15,215 nucleotides of DNA from CAYGJN01 sp964350135 (GTDB taxonomy: Bacteria > Bdellovibrionota > Bacteriovoracia > Bacteriovoracales > Bacteriovoracaceae), in contig CAYGJN010000068.1 in assembly GCA_964350135.1 (NCBI GenBank), positions 1 to 15,215 on the forward strand, read 5' to 3'. The translations under genes were made by a program, and so were the position numbers. The notes beneath the pieces are model-generated. The model was not told the origin of the DNA. It saw only the letters and a list, made by a program, of their open reading frames with translations, and searched no databases. Each line of letters opens with the position of its first letter. Within the stretch, counting starts at the first letter, position 1. Of this stretch, positions 14,604 through 15,215 are shown piece by piece.

Positions 14604-15215
14604 CCTATATGCTTGGTTTCCTGACTCTCATCAAGAAACGATATCAATTCGTTGTTTTTTTATCATGCGCTTGATGAAGTATTGCAATGTTGAGTTTGAA
14701 CTAAGTTATGTTCGCTTACCTGAAAAAGATTTAACCGCGTTACAGGTTGAGGCCAAGGAAATACCCATCTTACGAGCAGAGGACAAATTACTTAAGACTT
14801 ATCAGATCATTGATTTGTGTAAGGAGACGGCATCTAAAGAAAATATTGAGATATTGTTTGAAGACCAAAGCTTAGCTCATCGTATCTTTTTTCAATGGGC
14901 CACAACTAACCTGCTAGGTTCTTACGTTGGACTACTTTATGGGGACAAAGAAATTCGTGAGCGAGTTTATAAGGATTATCAAAAAGCCTATCCTGACTTT
15001 ATAGTGAAAAATTTAGATATAATATCGGAGTCAATGCTTGAATGGAGTATTCATAACGAAGATATTTCACAAGATCCTAAAAAGAAAAAAGAAAATATTC
15101 AGAAGTTGATTGATAACTTTGATAGTCATCTTAAAAACAAAAAATTTTGGTTTGGTGACATAATTTCTGTTAACGATTTTGCTCTCTTCTCTTTTTGTTA
15201 CATGATGTATAACCC
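14596..15215 (+). CDS. Glutathione S-transferase-like protein, 3' end outside window
   Basis: The frame starts at ATG 14596 inside the end of the lipoprotein gene (ATGAGTAA overlap), with AGGA about ten bases upstream, and is open for 206 codons to the window end. The N-terminal ~75 residues (MSNLYAWFPDSH, then E-I-P-I-L-R and T-Y-Q-I-I-D-L-C) follow the thioredoxin-fold layout of GSTs, including the cis-proline position before the I-L strand. The C-terminal part is all-helical and carries NKKFWFGDIISVNDFALFSF, the conserved G-D-x-x-S-x-x-D-F cap of GST C-domains. The protein has no signal peptide and should be cytoplasmic, unlike the other products of this operon. It may act in detoxification or as a non-catalytic GST-fold protein. 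Confidence 0.65.
   Translation, partial: MSNLYAWFPDSHQETISIRCFFIMRLMKYCNVEFELSYVRLPEKDLTALQVEAKEIPILRAEDKLLKTYQIIDLCKETASKENIEILFEDQSLAHRIFFQWATTNLLGSYVGLLYGDKEIRERVYKDYQKAYPDFIVKNLDIISESMLEWSIHNEDISQDPKKKKENIQKLIDNFDSHLKNKKFWFGDIISVNDFALFSFCYMMYN

Noticed and set aside
1..15215. CRISPR array, complete insertion sequence, rRNA or tRNA gene
   Set aside because: No regularly spaced direct repeats, no transposase with terminal inverted repeats, and no rRNA or foldable tRNA sequence were seen.

Overview
The window is AT-rich and reads as a chromosomal stretch of a Bdellovibrionota bacterium, most likely of the Bacteriovorax/Halobacteriovorax type. The strongest taxonomic clue is a TIGR02147/DUF4423 regulator (5448-4624, minus), a family concentrated in Fibrobacter and Bdellovibrio-like predators. 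Several large secreted or surface proteins without recognisable families, plus a CotH-like protein, fit that picture. The placement is inference from gene content only.

Left part (1-2537, minus strand): a two-gene coupled unit. A membrane-anchored TPR-like protein of unknown role (2537-1509) overlaps by one base (TAATG) a CotH-family protein (1509 to beyond base 1). A 250-base divergent region (2538-2787) follows. It holds a TATAAT box usable on both strands and a terminator-like inverted repeat in the probable leader of the next gene.

Middle part (2788-9020): a secreted, lysine/glutamate-rich and cysteine-bearing protein of unknown function ends at a clear UUCG-loop terminator shared with the convergent TIGR02147 regulator. 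The regulator is divergent from a secreted protein that carries a QExxH version of the zincin motif. A perfect 16-bp palindrome lies between these two, a candidate operator. Then come a nitrobindin-like heme-barrel protein and a complete SulP anion permease with a C-terminal STAS domain.

Damaged part (9094-11623): a PilJ-sensor histidine kinase stops 14 residues after its phospho-acceptor histidine and has no ATPase domain. It is followed by a GNAT acetyltransferase and about 0.8 kb with a decayed recombinase-like HTH reading frame and an orphan minus-strand terminator. This looks like a scar of gene loss or mobile-element activity.

Right part (11624-15215): a tightly packed plus-strand operon with a good sigma70-type promoter. 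Its first gene encodes an exported protein with four copies of a ~50-residue repeat and a C-terminal membrane anchor. It overlaps by 4 bases a TPR plus outer-membrane-barrel gene whose frame is broken by one TAA at codon 38. An 8-base gap leads to a small lipoprotein, which overlaps by 8 bases a GST-like protein cut by the window end. The first three look like parts of one envelope-spanning assembly of unknown purpose, and this is the best candidate for an undescribed system here.
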